NCBI GenBank assembly: GCA_035293805.1
Contig: DATGMD010000061.1
Span: 1 to 64,000, forward strand
Origin: JAJPHF01 sp035293805
Lineage (GTDB): Bacteria > Chloroflexota > UBA6077 > JAJPHF01
Reading direction: 5' to 3'
DNA length: 64,000 bases
Shown: piece after piece, positions 1 to 7,888 of the stretch
Position numbering within the stretch: position 1 is the first letter of the stretch
Layout: each line of letters opens with the position of its first letter
Notes under the pieces: generated by a model
Databases searched by the model: none
Seen by the model: the letters and a program-made list of their open reading frames with translations, nothing else
Told to the model about the DNA's origin: nothing
Translations under genes and position numbers: made by a program

Positions 1-65
1 TCTACGTGCCCGATCGTCCCCACGTTCACGTGCGGCTTCGTTCGCTCAAACTTCTTCTTCGCCAT
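1..65 (-). CDS. tuf: Elongation factor Tu, N-terminal fragment
   Basis: The reverse strand starts ATG at 65 and reads MAKKKFERTKPHVNVGTIGHV, the conserved EF-Tu amino terminus up to the beginning of the G1 (P-loop) motif. EF-Tu is the GTPase that delivers aminoacyl-tRNA to the ribosome. The gene runs off the left edge, so only 21 codons are visible. It lies downstream of three tRNA genes on the same strand, the classical tRNA-tuf transcription unit. A repeat element fills the gap between the last tRNA and this start. Confidence 0.93.
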   Translation of the reverse strand, partial: MAKKKFERTKPHVNVGTIGHV

Positions 66-76
66 TTGGCCTCTCC

Positions 77-162
77 AGCTCTCAGCTCTCAGTTGTCAGC
101 GATCAGCTACCCACGCGCGCCCGTCTCCTCCTGACGGCTGAGAGCTGACGGCTGAAGGCTAA
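77..162. repeat. Imperfect palindromic CAGCTGATC/CTGACGGCT repeat in the tRNA-tuf leader
   Basis: Left part holds stacked CAGCTCTCAG and GTCAGCGATCAGCT units; the right part holds CTGACGGCTGAGAGCTGACGGCTGAAGGCTAAC-type units in inverted orientation. The same sequence words and the same GGCTAAC end occur in the much better palindrome at 33939-34002, so this is a second, degraded copy of one dispersed family. It separates tRNA-Thr(GGT) from tuf. Confidence 0.65.
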
Positions 163-169
163 CCGGGGG

Positions 170-242
170 AGCCCACGACCAGATTCGAACTGGTGACCTC
201 GTTCTTACCAAGAACGCGCTCTGCCGCCTGAGCTACGTGGGC
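170..242 (-). tRNA. tRNA-Thr(GGT)
   Basis: Minus-strand cloverleaf of 73 nt. The acceptor stem GCCCACG pairs with CGTGGGC and the discriminator is T. The D-arm is TAGCTCAGGCGGCAGAGC, the anticodon loop TTGGTAA gives anticodon GGT (codon ACC), and the T-arm contains GTTCGAATC. CCA is not encoded. It is the last tRNA of the cluster before tuf. Confidence 0.95.
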
Positions 243-342
243 CGAGCCGCGCCAGCGCGCGGGGCTCGCCGGGAAACGGACGGGCGCGGCGTACCGCGCC
301 CGCTGCCTTGCCAATGCTAGCGAACCACCACGTGCCGACCGG

Positions 343-427
343 TGGTGGGGGCAGGATTCGAACCTGCGAATCCCTTCCGGGAGCCGGATTTACAGTCCGG
401 TGCCATTAACCGCTCGGCCACCCCACC
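343..427 (-). tRNA. tRNA-Tyr(GTA)
   Basis: Minus-strand class II tRNA of 85 nt. The acceptor GGTGGGG pairs with CCCCACC, the discriminator is A, and the anticodon loop CTGTAAA gives GTA. A long variable arm follows the anticodon stem and the T-loop contains GTTCGAATCC. The long variable arm plus GTA is diagnostic for bacterial tRNA-Tyr. CCA is not encoded. Confidence 0.95.
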
Positions 428-434
428 GGGACGG

Positions 435-507
435 AGCCGACGATGGGACTCGAACCCGCAACCTGCGGTTTACAAAACCGCTGCTCTGCCAATTGAGCTA
501 CGTCGGC
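435..507 (-). tRNA. tRNA-Thr(TGT)
   Basis: Minus-strand cloverleaf of 73 nt. The acceptor GCCGACG pairs with CGTCGGC. The anticodon loop TTTGTAA gives anticodon TGT (codon ACA) and the T-arm contains GGTTCGAGTCC. It is the first tRNA of the operon, 7 nt before tRNA-Tyr. Confidence 0.95.
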
Positions 508-633
508 CTGGGTATGCTTGCGGGCCGCGCCACCACGCGGCACGGTGGGTGCTAGCGGCCGTCTGGAGCGGCTCCCGAGGGAGGGCAGATGGCAGCCAGA
601 AACCCGTCCGGGCCGCGCCCCGAATCACACGCA

Positions 634-663
634 ATGATACCGTATCCCCCCGCCGGCCAACAA
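634..663 (-). promoter_or_regulatory. Likely promoter of the tRNA-tuf operon
   Basis: On the minus strand TTGTTG (-35, 663-658) is followed by 18 nt and TATCAT (-10, 639-634), about 125 nt before tRNA-Thr(TGT). Both hexamers are near the sigma-A consensus in an otherwise very GC-rich stretch. Confidence 0.5.
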
Positions 664-752
664 GCGGATCGCCGACGTCGCGCGCTTCCAACGCTGGTCG
701 AGCGGTCCCACGAGCGGATGGACCATTCCCCCGCCCGGCACCAGCCCCGGCA

Positions 753-1055
753 CTACTCGTGTCTCGTCAGACGCTGCAATAGCCGGCGACAGCGCGCCGC
801 CAGGGTGGAACGCGGGCGCGACCAGGCGACCGGCGCGGGCGGCGCCTCGAGTACCACGGTAAGCCGGCCGCTCGCTCCGCGCGACACTTTCGACTCCAGC
901 CCCTGCTCGCGGGCGGCCACCACCAGGTGCACTCCCGCCCGCTCGGCCAGGCCGACGAAGCACAGCCGGCGGATGCCCGGCGTGCGCTGCCCGAGCAAGG
1001 CGAGCGCTAGCTCGGCGGCCTCCGGCTCGTCCGCTGCCGTTAGCGGGAGGGGCAT
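753..1055 (-). CDS. Hypothetical 100-residue protein downstream of kimA copy 1
   Basis: An ATG at 1055 opens a 100-codon frame 39 nt after the KimA stop, on the same strand. The product begins MPLPLTAADEPEAAELALAL and is basic at the C-terminus. It has no membrane segment and no family I recognise. A hydrophobic beta-like stretch (RRLCFVGLAERAGVHLVV) suggests a small alpha/beta fold. Reading-frame quality is fair but the high GC makes spurious frames common, so this is a tentative call. Confidence 0.4.
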   Translation of the reverse strand: MPLPLTAADEPEAAELALALLGQRTPGIRRLCFVGLAERAGVHLVVAAREQGLESKVSRGASGRLTVVLEAPPAPVAWSRPRSTLAARCRRLLQRLTRHE

Positions 1056-1093
1056 CGGCTCCGAGCTATGCACGCGCCTACCTCGTGGCCCGC

Positions 1094-3187
1094 TCAATGC
1101 TTCAGGTGGTACGGCACGTCGGCCACGACCACGTTCGCGTGGAAGAACAACGCGGCTTTGAGCCGCAACGCGGTCTGGTTGTGGAGGATCCACTCCCACC
1201 AGTGTTTCGGCACGAACTCCGGCAGCACGATCGTGACCAGCCGATTCGGCTCGTTCTCACGCCGCGCGGCGATGTACGCCAGCAGCGGCGGCAGCAGCGA
1301 GCGGTATGGCGACTCGATGATCACCAACGGCAGCTTCTGGCCCCACTCCTCCCAACGCTGCTTCAGGCGTTCCGCGGCCTCCAGGTCGTCGGTCACGTGG
1401 ACCGCAGTCACGTTGTCGGAGATCGCGCGGGCAAACGACAGTGCGGGCAGCACGCCGAGGTGCAGGTTCGGCAGCGGCACGATCACCAGCGGCTTCGTGT
1501 TCACTAGCTCCAACGTGTCGCGCTGGGGATCAAGCACCAGCTCCGCGGCGACAGCCTCGTAGTGGCGGTGGATGGCGTACAGCGTGGCGATGATCACCGG
1601 GATGATGATGAGGATCATCCAGGCGCCGTGCGAGAACTTCGTAGCGGCGATGATGATCGACACCAGTCCCGTGGTCACCGCGCCCACGGCATTGATGACC
1701 ATGCTGCGCTGCCAGCCGGGCGAGCGGCGCGTCCACCAGCGCTTCACCATGCTCGACTGCGAGCAGGTGAAGGAGACAAAGACGCCCACCGCGTAGAGGG
1801 GAATCAGGGCGCTGGTTTCCGCGCCGAAAGAGATCACCAGGATCGTCGCCAGCGCGCCTAGCACGACGATGCCCGTCGAGAACGAGAGCCGGTCGCCGCG
1901 GAACGAGAACTGGTGCGGCAGAAAGCCGTCTCGCGCCAGGAAGAAGCTCAGACGCGGAAAGTCGGAGAACGCTGTGTTCGCCGCTAGCACCAAGATCAGC
2001 GTCGTGAACGCTTGCACCAGGTAGAACAGGACGTTCGTCCCGAGTGTCAGCCGCACCACTTGCGAGATGACCGTCGGGTTGCCATCCGGGTTAGGCAGGA
2101 TCTGGTAGACGTGTGCCAGCAGCCCGATCCCGCCGAATAGCACGCCGAGGATGGCGGCCATCCAGACGAGCGTGGTCGCCGCGTTCTTGGCTTGCGGCTC
2201 CTTGAACGCCGGCACGCCGTCGGAGATCGCCTCGGTGCCCGTGAGCGCCGCGCAGCCCGAGGCGAAGGCGCGCAGCACGAGGAACAGCGACATGCCCTCG
2301 ACGGCGGGCACGGCCTCCGCTTCGGCGCGCGGCAGCTCGCCCAGCGCGACGTACTTGAAGGCGGCGATGCCGAACACCAGCAGCATCGAGCCGATGAACA
2401 GGTAGGTCGGCAGCATGAAGATCGTGGCCGACTCGCGTACGCCGCGGAGATTGACCACGACCATGAAGACGATGAAGGCGATCGCCATCTCGACGCGGAA
2501 GGCCACGAGGCCCGGCGCGGCCGAGGTGATCGCGGCCACGCCCGCGCTGATACTCACCGCCACCGTCAGCACGTAGTCGGTGAGCAGCGAGGAGGCCGCG
2601 AGCAGCGCCGGTATGTCGCCCAGGTTGTCGCGCGTGACGATGTACGAGCCGCCGCCGCCCGGGTAGGCGAAGATCGTCTGGCGGTATGAGGTCGCGACGA
2701 TCGCCAGCAGCAGGATGATAGCGCCGGTGATCCAGAGCATGGTGCGGCTGGTAGCCGCCGCGGCGCCCGCCAGCGTCAGCACGAGCAGGATCTCCTCCGT
2801 AGCGTAGGCCGAGGACGAGATCGCGTCGGAGGAGAAGACCGCGAGCGCCTTGATCTTGGGGATCCGCTCGTGGACGCTCATCGCGGTGGTGAGCGGCGAG
2901 CCGATGACGAGGCGCTTGAGGCGCGTCCAGAACAGCGCGAAGCCGCCGCGCGGCTCTAGCACGCGCTCAGTGGCGATGATGTGGCCCTCGGGCGCGCGGC
3001 GAAACTCCCGGGCGTGGGGCCGCTCGATGCGCACGTACTTCGTGCCCGGGCGCTGCCCGGTCCGCAGCTCGCGCCGCTCGAGGTGCGCCTCCGCCTCGGC
3101 GCGGCTGCCGTCGTCGCGATCGGGCCGGGGAGCGCCGGCCGCGCGCGGCCCACTGGGCCGTGAGGGCGATTCGTCGTCAGGCGTCAC
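1094..3187 (-). CDS. kimA: KimA-type APC-superfamily potassium importer, copy 1
   Basis: 697 residues, inner-membrane transporter. It has an N-terminal cytoplasmic region of about 100 residues, then the HERIPKIKALAVFSSDAISSSAYATEE segment typical of the KimA/YdaO family of the amino acid-polyamine-organocation superfamily, then about twelve membrane helices. A soluble UspA-like domain from about residue 563 (NTKPLVIVPLPNLHLGVLPAL) completes it. In Bacillus this family imports K+ with protons and is inhibited by c-di-AMP; that role here is family inference. Start is GTG at 3187 with AGGAAGGA upstream. A KdpF-like micropeptide lies just upstream. Copy 2 lies at 10415-12520, with near-identical DNA over part of the N-terminal region. 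Confidence 0.85.
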   Translation of the reverse strand: MTPDDESPSRPSGPRAAGAPRPDRDDGSRAEAEAHLERRELRTGQRPGTKYVRIERPHAREFRRAPEGHIIATERVLEPRGGFALFWTRLKRLVIGSPLTTAMSVHERIPKIKALAVFSSDAISSSAYATEEILLVLTLAGAAAATSRTMLWITGAIILLLAIVATSYRQTIFAYPGGGGSYIVTRDNLGDIPALLAASSLLTDYVLTVAVSISAGVAAITSAAPGLVAFRVEMAIAFIVFMVVVNLRGVRESATIFMLPTYLFIGSMLLVFGIAAFKYVALGELPRAEAEAVPAVEGMSLFLVLRAFASGCAALTGTEAISDGVPAFKEPQAKNAATTLVWMAAILGVLFGGIGLLAHVYQILPNPDGNPTVISQVVRLTLGTNVLFYLVQAFTTLILVLAANTAFSDFPRLSFFLARDGFLPHQFSFRGDRLSFSTGIVVLGALATILVISFGAETSALIPLYAVGVFVSFTCSQSSMVKRWWTRRSPGWQRSMVINAVGAVTTGLVSIIIAATKFSHGAWMILIIIPVIIATLYAIHRHYEAVAAELVLDPQRDTLELVNTKPLVIVPLPNLHLGVLPALSFARAISDNVTAVHVTDDLEAAERLKQRWEEWGQKLPLVIIESPYRSLLPPLLAYIAARRENEPNRLVTIVLPEFVPKHWWEWILHNQTALRLKAALFFHANVVVADVPYHLKH

Positions 3188-3264
3188 AACAGTTCCTTCC
3201 TAGTCAACGCGTTGGGGCGAGGCGTGGGGCGCTTCGAGCATCCCGTACCCGATTGTCCAGACCG

Positions 3265-3360
3265 TTAGCCCAGGAAGGCGATCAGCAGCCAGAGAAGCGC
3301 CAGGCCGAACACGGCCACGGCGCTCAGGTCGACGCCGGCCCAATGAGTAGGGAATGGCAT
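3265..3360 (-). CDS. KdpF-like single-helix micropeptide (31 residues)
   Basis: ATG at 3360, preceded by GAGG at good spacing, encodes a 31-residue peptide with a short polar N-terminus (MPFPTHWAGVD) and one hydrophobic helix ending LLWLLIAFLG. Size and topology match KdpF, the 29-residue lipid-like stabiliser of the KdpABC pump. No kdpA, kdpB or kdpC is visible in the window; the peptide instead precedes KimA by 77 nt in the same direction. It could be a small KimA accessory subunit. The function is inferred from size, topology and location only. Confidence 0.5.
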   Translation of the reverse strand: MPFPTHWAGVDLSAVAVFGLALLWLLIAFLG

Positions 3361-3491
3361 GGTGCTCGGTCCTCGGGGCCGGCGCCGGCGCACGGGTAGC
3401 GCGAAGGCTGCCCTGGCGCGCCCCTTTGCGGCCTCTACCATTAGCGTAGGGGATAGGCCGCCCAAGCCGCAGCCAAGACGCGGCTGCTGGC

Positions 3492-3508
3492 GCTCAAGAT
3501 GCGCTCAA
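3492..3508. promoter_or_regulatory. 11-bp-phased TTGAGC direct repeat (candidate KdpE-like operator)
   Basis: GCTCAA at 3492-3497 and 3503-3508 (TTGAGC on the minus strand) are exactly 11 bp apart, the spacing used by OmpR/KdpE-class response regulators. They lie between the divergent KdpF-like/KimA genes and the ArsB/NhaD-type transporter. The same hexamer pairs occur upstream of the first KdpD-like kinase at 7840-7888. Confidence 0.5.
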
Positions 3509-3610
3509 AGTTTCCGGGCCGCCCTGGCGCGCGGCGGACGGCCTGATTCCTGCAAGCGGGAGCCAAGCTCTCGTCCGCCCGTCGCCATTTCGCGGTGGAG
3601 AACGAACCGA

Positions 3611-4891
3611 GTGGAGGCGCGCGAGGTCCTGGTGGCGCTCATCACCGTGGCAACGCTGCTTGCCGTGATGTTGCGCCCCCGCGGAATCGCCGAGGCGCTC
3701 AGTGCGCTCGTGGGCGGCGCTCTAGTCGTCGCCGTGGGTGCCGTGCCGCCCGTCCAGGCGGCGGCGCTGCTGCTGAACGCCTGGAACGTCTTCGGCTTCT
3801 TTCTCGGGCTGATGCTGATCGCCGCGGCGGCCGATCATGCGGGCGTCTTCGACGTGCTCGCCTGGCAAGCCGCGCGCCATGCCGCCGGCAGCCGCCGTCG
3901 CTTGCTGCTCAACGTCTTCGCAATCGGCATCGTCTTGACGGCCTTCCTCTCCAACGACGCCACCGCCCTCGTACTCACGCCCGTGGTCTACACGCTGGCC
4001 GTGCGCTTGGCCCTCCCCGTGCGGCCCTACGCGTTCGCCTGCACCTTCATCGCCGATACGGCGTCGTTCCTGCTGCCGGTAAGCAATCCCATCAACATCT
4101 TGGTCCTCCAGCGCTTCCCGGCCTCGCTGCCCACCTACCTGCACCATCTGCTGCCGGCCGCGCTCGGAGCCATTGCCGTGAACGTCGTCGCCTTTTTCAT
4201 TCTGTTTCGAGGCGACCTGCGCGGGGACTTCGACACGACCGCCATCGTGCGGCCCGCAGTCGTGGATCGCGCTCCCCGGTTGCTCCGCTTCACAAGCGGG
4301 GCCCTGGTAGCCATTGCGGCGGGCTACTTGCTGGCCGCCTGGCAGGGGTGGCCGCTGGGGCTCGTGGCCCTGGCGGGGGCGACGGTGCTGCTGGGCGGCT
4401 GGGCGCGTTGGGGGAACCTAGCGGGGCAGAAGCTGGCGCGTGAGTTGTCCTGGGGCCTGTTTGGCTTCGTCGCGGGGTTCCTTGTGATCGTCCAGGGAAT
4501 CGAGAACGTCGGGCTCGTCAACGGGCTGGGGCGAGGGCTGGCGTTGCTGGCCGGCGCTGAGCCCCTCCGGGCGACGTTCGCCGCGTTGCTCACGGGAGCG
4601 CTGGGCGCGAACGTCGTCAACAACGTGCCGGCCACTCTGATCCAGCTCGCCGCCATCGACAGCCTGCCGGCCGACCGTACCCAGACGTTGCTCGCTTACG
4701 GTACGATCGTGGGGGCTGACCTGGGGCCGAACCTCACGACGGTCGGATCGCTCGCCACCATGCTCTGGCTGCTCATACTGCGCAAGCGCGGAGTGGAGAT
4801 CTCGTCGTTGGACTACCTCCGTATCGGGGTGGCGACTACCCCCGGCCTGCTGCTCGCCGCCGGCCTGGCGCTCTGGTGGACCGGGGGCTGA
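3611..4891 (+). CDS. ArsB/NhaD-type ion transporter (SLC13/CitMHS superfamily)
   Basis: 426 residues, about eleven membrane helices. The two family signatures are visible: FLSNDATALVLTPVVYTLAV in the first half, and GANVVNNVPATL followed by GTIVGADLGPNLTTVGS in the second. These half-membrane loops carry the ion path in ArsB arsenite exporters and NhaD Na+/H+ antiporters. Start is GTG at 3611 with GGAG 10 nt upstream; an open frame continues upstream to 3359 but that extension is arginine-rich and non-homologous in look. In this K+ island a Na+(K+)/H+ antiporter role is more likely than arsenite export, but the sequence cannot decide. Confidence 0.8.
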   Translation: MEAREVLVALITVATLLAVMLRPRGIAEALSALVGGALVVAVGAVPPVQAAALLLNAWNVFGFFLGLMLIAAAADHAGVFDVLAWQAARHAAGSRRRLLLNVFAIGIVLTAFLSNDATALVLTPVVYTLAVRLALPVRPYAFACTFIADTASFLLPVSNPINILVLQRFPASLPTYLHHLLPAALGAIAVNVVAFFILFRGDLRGDFDTTAIVRPAVVDRAPRLLRFTSGALVAIAAGYLLAAWQGWPLGLVALAGATVLLGGWARWGNLAGQKLARELSWGLFGFVAGFLVIVQGIENVGLVNGLGRGLALLAGAEPLRATFAALLTGALGANVVNNVPATLIQLAAIDSLPADRTQTLLAYGTIVGADLGPNLTTVGSLATMLWLLILRKRGVEISSLDYLRIGVATTPGLLLAAGLALWWTGG

Positions 4892-4893
4892 GC

Positions 4894-5373
4894 GTGCGGG
4901 TGCTGTTGGCCGTCGGCGCGAACCCGGATCCTGTCTGGCTGCAGCGAGCGGTGACGCTCCTGCCTGCCCAGACGAGCGAGTTAGTGCTTCTCCACGTGGT
5001 GGACGTCGGGCCGCGACACGAGTGGGAGCAGGCCCGGGGCCGCTTCGTGGCACGCGCCCCCCTCCGCCCGGAGCGCGAGGCCAGTCTCGCGGACGCCGAG
5101 CGCGAACGGGGAGTTGCCGTGCTCGCTCGGGCCGAGGCTATCCTATCTGGCGCCGACTACCGCGGCGCGATCAGGCAGCGCCTCGTGACCGGGCGCCCCG
5201 AGCGCGAGATCGTCGCCGCGGCCGCCACGCTCGGCGCGGACGTGATCGTGCTGCGCGCGCGCGAAGGCGCCGGCCGGGCGCCCGCCGGGCCAGCCTCGGT
5301 CGGCCACGTCGCCCGCTTCGTCGTCGACCACGCCCCGTGTCCCGTCCTGCTGCTGCGCGGCGTCACCCGGTAG
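4894..5373 (+). CDS. UspA-family universal stress protein
   Basis: 159 residues with the Usp alpha/beta fold: an N-terminal strand VRVLLAVGANPDP, the second strand LVLLHVVDVG, a central ADVIVLRAR, and the terminal HVARFVVDHAPCPVLLLRG, the usual ATP-site and C-terminal strand. GTG at 4894 is preferred because GGGGG sits 6 nt upstream; GTG at 4876 overlaps the transporter stop and is an alternative. It is translationally coupled to the transporter, so it probably tunes that transporter or responds to the same stress. Confidence 0.8.
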   Translation: MRVLLAVGANPDPVWLQRAVTLLPAQTSELVLLHVVDVGPRHEWEQARGRFVARAPLRPEREASLADAERERGVAVLARAEAILSGADYRGAIRQRLVTGRPEREIVAAAATLGADVIVLRAREGAGRAPAGPASVGHVARFVVDHAPCPVLLLRGVTR

Positions 5374-5450
5374 GATTTCTCCGGGCGCGCGGCCACGCCC
5401 CGCACGTCCACCTCAGCGTGAGCCCGCAGCAGCTGGACGACCGCGTTGTC

Positions 5451-6155
5451 TCAACATGTCCCCGCGTCGTCGTCCAGCCGCAAGCGATAGCCGACGCCGG
5501 GCTCGGTCAGGAGGTAGCACGGCTGCTGCGGGTCGGCCTCTAGCTTCTTGCGGAGCCGCGCCACATACACGTGCAGGTAGTGTGCCTCCGCGCTGTAGCT
5601 GCTGCCCCACACCCACTCCAGCAGCATGCGGTCGGTCAGCACTTTGTTGGGGTGCGACACGAACACCTTCAGCAGCTCGTATTCGGTGGGCGTCAGGTGT
5701 ACCTCCCGCTCGCCCACCGTCACCCGGCGCCGTTCCAGGTCCACGGCCAGAGTGCCGCTGCGAAAGATCGCGCCCGCTTCGCGCGAGGGTCCGACCGCGT
5801 GGCGCAGCGCCACGCGAATGCGGGCCAGCAGCTCTTCCACCCCGAAGGGCTTGGTCAGATAGTCATCCGCCCCCTGATCGAGGGCCAGGACCTTGTCGCG
5901 CTCGGCGCCCCGCACGGAGAGCACGACGATCGGCGTGCCCGCCCGCTCGCGCAGCGCCCGGATGACCGCGAAGCCCTCCATGTCGGGCAAGCCCAGGTCG
6001 AGCAGCACGACGTCGGGATGGAACCGGTCGTAGTGGTCCAGCGCCTCCCGGCCAGTGCTCGCCGTGTCGACCTCGAACTCGTGTCGGAGCAGGTTGGTGC
6101 GCACCGCCCGCACGATCGCGGGCTCGTCGTCCACCACCAGCACCCGCGCGCCCAT
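5451..6155 (-). CDS. kdpE: KdpE-like response regulator 1 (OmpR/PhoB family)
   Basis: 234 residues. Receiver domain 1-120 with the acidic pair DD at 9-10, phospho-acceptor Asp53 (LLDLGLPD) and Lys in DDYLTKPFG. A winged-helix DNA-binding domain occupies about 130-230 (HLTPTEYELLKVF, YLHVYVARLRKKLE, GVGYRL). The sequence is close to KdpE in both domains. Its ATG overlaps the stop of the upstream kinase by one base (TGATG), so the pair is coupled. No kdpFABC follows; the downstream neighbour is the convergent Usp gene. Likely targets are the KimA and antiporter genes through the TTGAGC repeats. Confidence 0.88.
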   Translation of the reverse strand: MGARVLVVDDEPAIVRAVRTNLLRHEFEVDTASTGREALDHYDRFHPDVVLLDLGLPDMEGFAVIRALRERAGTPIVVLSVRGAERDKVLALDQGADDYLTKPFGVEELLARIRVALRHAVGPSREAGAIFRSGTLAVDLERRRVTVGEREVHLTPTEYELLKVFVSHPNKVLTDRMLLEWVWGSSYSAEAHYLHVYVARLRKKLEADPQQPCYLLTEPGVGYRLRLDDDAGTC

Positions 6156-7771
6156 CAGCTGGCCTCCGTCAGGCGCGGCGGTGCGGCCACCGCCGGGTCG
6201 GCCAGCGGCAGCGCGAACGTAAACGCGGCCCCGCCGCCCACCCGGTTCGTCGCCCAGATGCGTCCGCCGTGCGCCTCCACCAGCCCCTTGGCCACCGCCA
6301 GCCCGACGCCCTGCCCCTGCGGCCGGGCGCCGCTCGTGTCGACGCGGTAGAACGACTCGAACAGGCGCGGCAGCGCGGCGGCCGGTACCCCCGGGCCGCG
6401 GTCGGCCACCGTCACCAGCGCCTCGTCGCGCGTCCGCCGCACCACCACCGCGATCTCCGAGCCGGCTGGAGTGTACTTCACCGCGTTCTCGATCAAGTTG
6501 GTGAGCACCTGGTCGATCTCCACGTAGTCTAGCGGGACGGGCGGCAGGTCGTCGGGGACGGTCACCGCGATCGTATGGCGAGCGGTCAGCGGGCGCAGCC
6601 GGCCCACCACGTCGTCCACGAGAGCGCCGAGATCGTACCAGGCTTTCTCGGGCCGCAGGCTGCCGCCTTCCAGGCGCGAGAGGTCCAGCAGGTTCCCCAC
6701 GATGCGGTTGAGCCGCTGCGCCTCCTCGACGATCGCCAGGGCGAACTCATGCTGCTCCTCGCGCGTCCAGGCGACGTCTTCCTGCAACAGACTCCCCGCC
6801 GACGCGATGATCGACGCCAGCGGGGTGCGCAGGTCGTGCGAGACGGCATTCAGTAACGCCGTCTTCTGCTCGTCGGTGCGGCGCAGGATCTCGGCCTCCA
6901 TCGCCTCCCGGCGCAGGCGCGCGCGCTCGACGGCCAGGCCGATCTGCGCCGCGACCGCTGACAGCAGGCGATCTGCCGTCGGGTCAGCGGCGAGCGTGCC
7001 GCGCCGCGAAACCAGCAGCAGCGCCCCGAGGCGCCGTTCCTGCACGGACAGCGGTACCAGGTGCAGCCGGGCCCGCTCGCCGGCTTGCAGCGCCCCGAGC
7101 CGACGGGTAGTCCCGATCCGCACCCAGCGGCCGGGCGCCCCGCGCTCGGCGCCCGTCGGCGCGCGGCCCGTGCCCAGCACCCGCGCCGGCTCCGCCCGCG
7201 CCGTGCGCAGTATCCGCAGCGCCTCGTCGTCGCCTGCGGCCACGCGTATCGAGCCGTGCGTGTCTGCTGGCACCTCGATGGCCACCGCGGCCAGGCTCAG
7301 CTCGCGCCGTAGCCGCTCCGCCACCTCGCGCAGCGCCTGGTGCAGCTCCGGCTCGGCCACCAGCCGCACCACGTCGTAGAGCACGACGGCCTCGCGCTCC
7401 CGCTGCTCCGCCTCTTGCGCGCGGCGGCGCTGGCCCGCGGCGAGCTGTCCCGTGACGATGGCTGTCAGCAGGAACAGCAGCAAGCTGATCCACTCCTCCG
7501 GGTCCGACACCGTGAAGGTATGGACCGGCTCGACGAAGAAGAAGTCGAAGGCCAGGAACGCGAGTACCGACGCCACGACCGCCGGCCAGCTCCCGTAGGC
7601 GACGGCGATCGCCAGCACGGCGATCAGGTAGAGCATGGAGATGTTGGCGATGGGCATGCGCCCGAGCACCGCGCCGATGAGCATGCTGACCAACGCGACC
7701 GCCCCGAGCGCCGCTGCGTACCCCACCCAGCCGGCGCGCAGGGCGGTCGGCCTCGGCAATCCCCGGATCAC
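6155..7771 (-). CDS. kdpD: KdpD-like sensor histidine kinase 1, lacking the N-terminal KdpD domain
   Basis: 538 residues. It begins directly with the four-helix DUF4118 membrane module of KdpD (about 15-115), including the FDFFFVEPVHTFTVSDPEEW signature. A GAF-like region follows (about 150-290), then HisKA with His312 in AVSHDLRTPLAS, then HATPase_c with N (NLIENAVKYTP), G1 (DRGPGVP) and G2 (GQGVGLAVAKGL) boxes. Canonical KdpD has about 380 additional N-terminal residues (the KdpD sensor and Usp domains), absent here. Start GTG at 7771. Phased TTGAGC repeats lie 69-117 nt upstream, suggesting autoregulation. Confidence 0.87.
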   Translation of the reverse strand: MIRGLPRPTALRAGWVGYAAALGAVALVSMLIGAVLGRMPIANISMLYLIAVLAIAVAYGSWPAVVASVLAFLAFDFFFVEPVHTFTVSDPEEWISLLLFLLTAIVTGQLAAGQRRRAQEAEQREREAVVLYDVVRLVAEPELHQALREVAERLRRELSLAAVAIEVPADTHGSIRVAAGDDEALRILRTARAEPARVLGTGRAPTGAERGAPGRWVRIGTTRRLGALQAGERARLHLVPLSVQERRLGALLLVSRRGTLAADPTADRLLSAVAAQIGLAVERARLRREAMEAEILRRTDEQKTALLNAVSHDLRTPLASIIASAGSLLQEDVAWTREEQHEFALAIVEEAQRLNRIVGNLLDLSRLEGGSLRPEKAWYDLGALVDDVVGRLRPLTARHTIAVTVPDDLPPVPLDYVEIDQVLTNLIENAVKYTPAGSEIAVVVRRTRDEALVTVADRGPGVPAAALPRLFESFYRVDTSGARPQGQGVGLAVAKGLVEAHGGRIWATNRVGGGAAFTFALPLADPAVAAPPRLTEAS

Positions 7772-7839
7772 ACGCGCTGCCCCTTCGCCGCCCTCGTGGC
7801 CCTCGTCGCTCGCCCCTGTATCTAGCGTAGAGCACGAAC

Positions 7840-7888
7840 GCTCAACAGACGGTCAATCCGCGGGCTAGAAGGCTCAAGGCCCGCTCAA
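7840..7888. promoter_or_regulatory. Four helically phased TTGAGC/TTGACC boxes upstream of the kinase
   Basis: GCTCAA 7840-7845, GGTCAA 7851-7856, GCTCAA 7872-7877 and GCTCAA 7883-7888 start at offsets 0, 11, 32 and 43. That is two 11-bp direct-repeat pairs separated by two helical turns. This is the architecture of OmpR/PhoB/KdpE binding arrays, placed just upstream of kdpD-like gene 1. The same pair occurs at 3492-3508. Confidence 0.55.

Noticed and set aside
342..782. Open frames across the tRNA cluster on the plus strand
   Set aside because: They run antisense through three clear tRNA genes; chance frames in GC-rich DNA.
3188..3264. A ydaO/c-di-AMP riboswitch before KimA copy 1
   Set aside because: The gap is only 77 nt and shows none of the conserved ydaO core; the same holds for the 12521-12944 gap as far as can be read.
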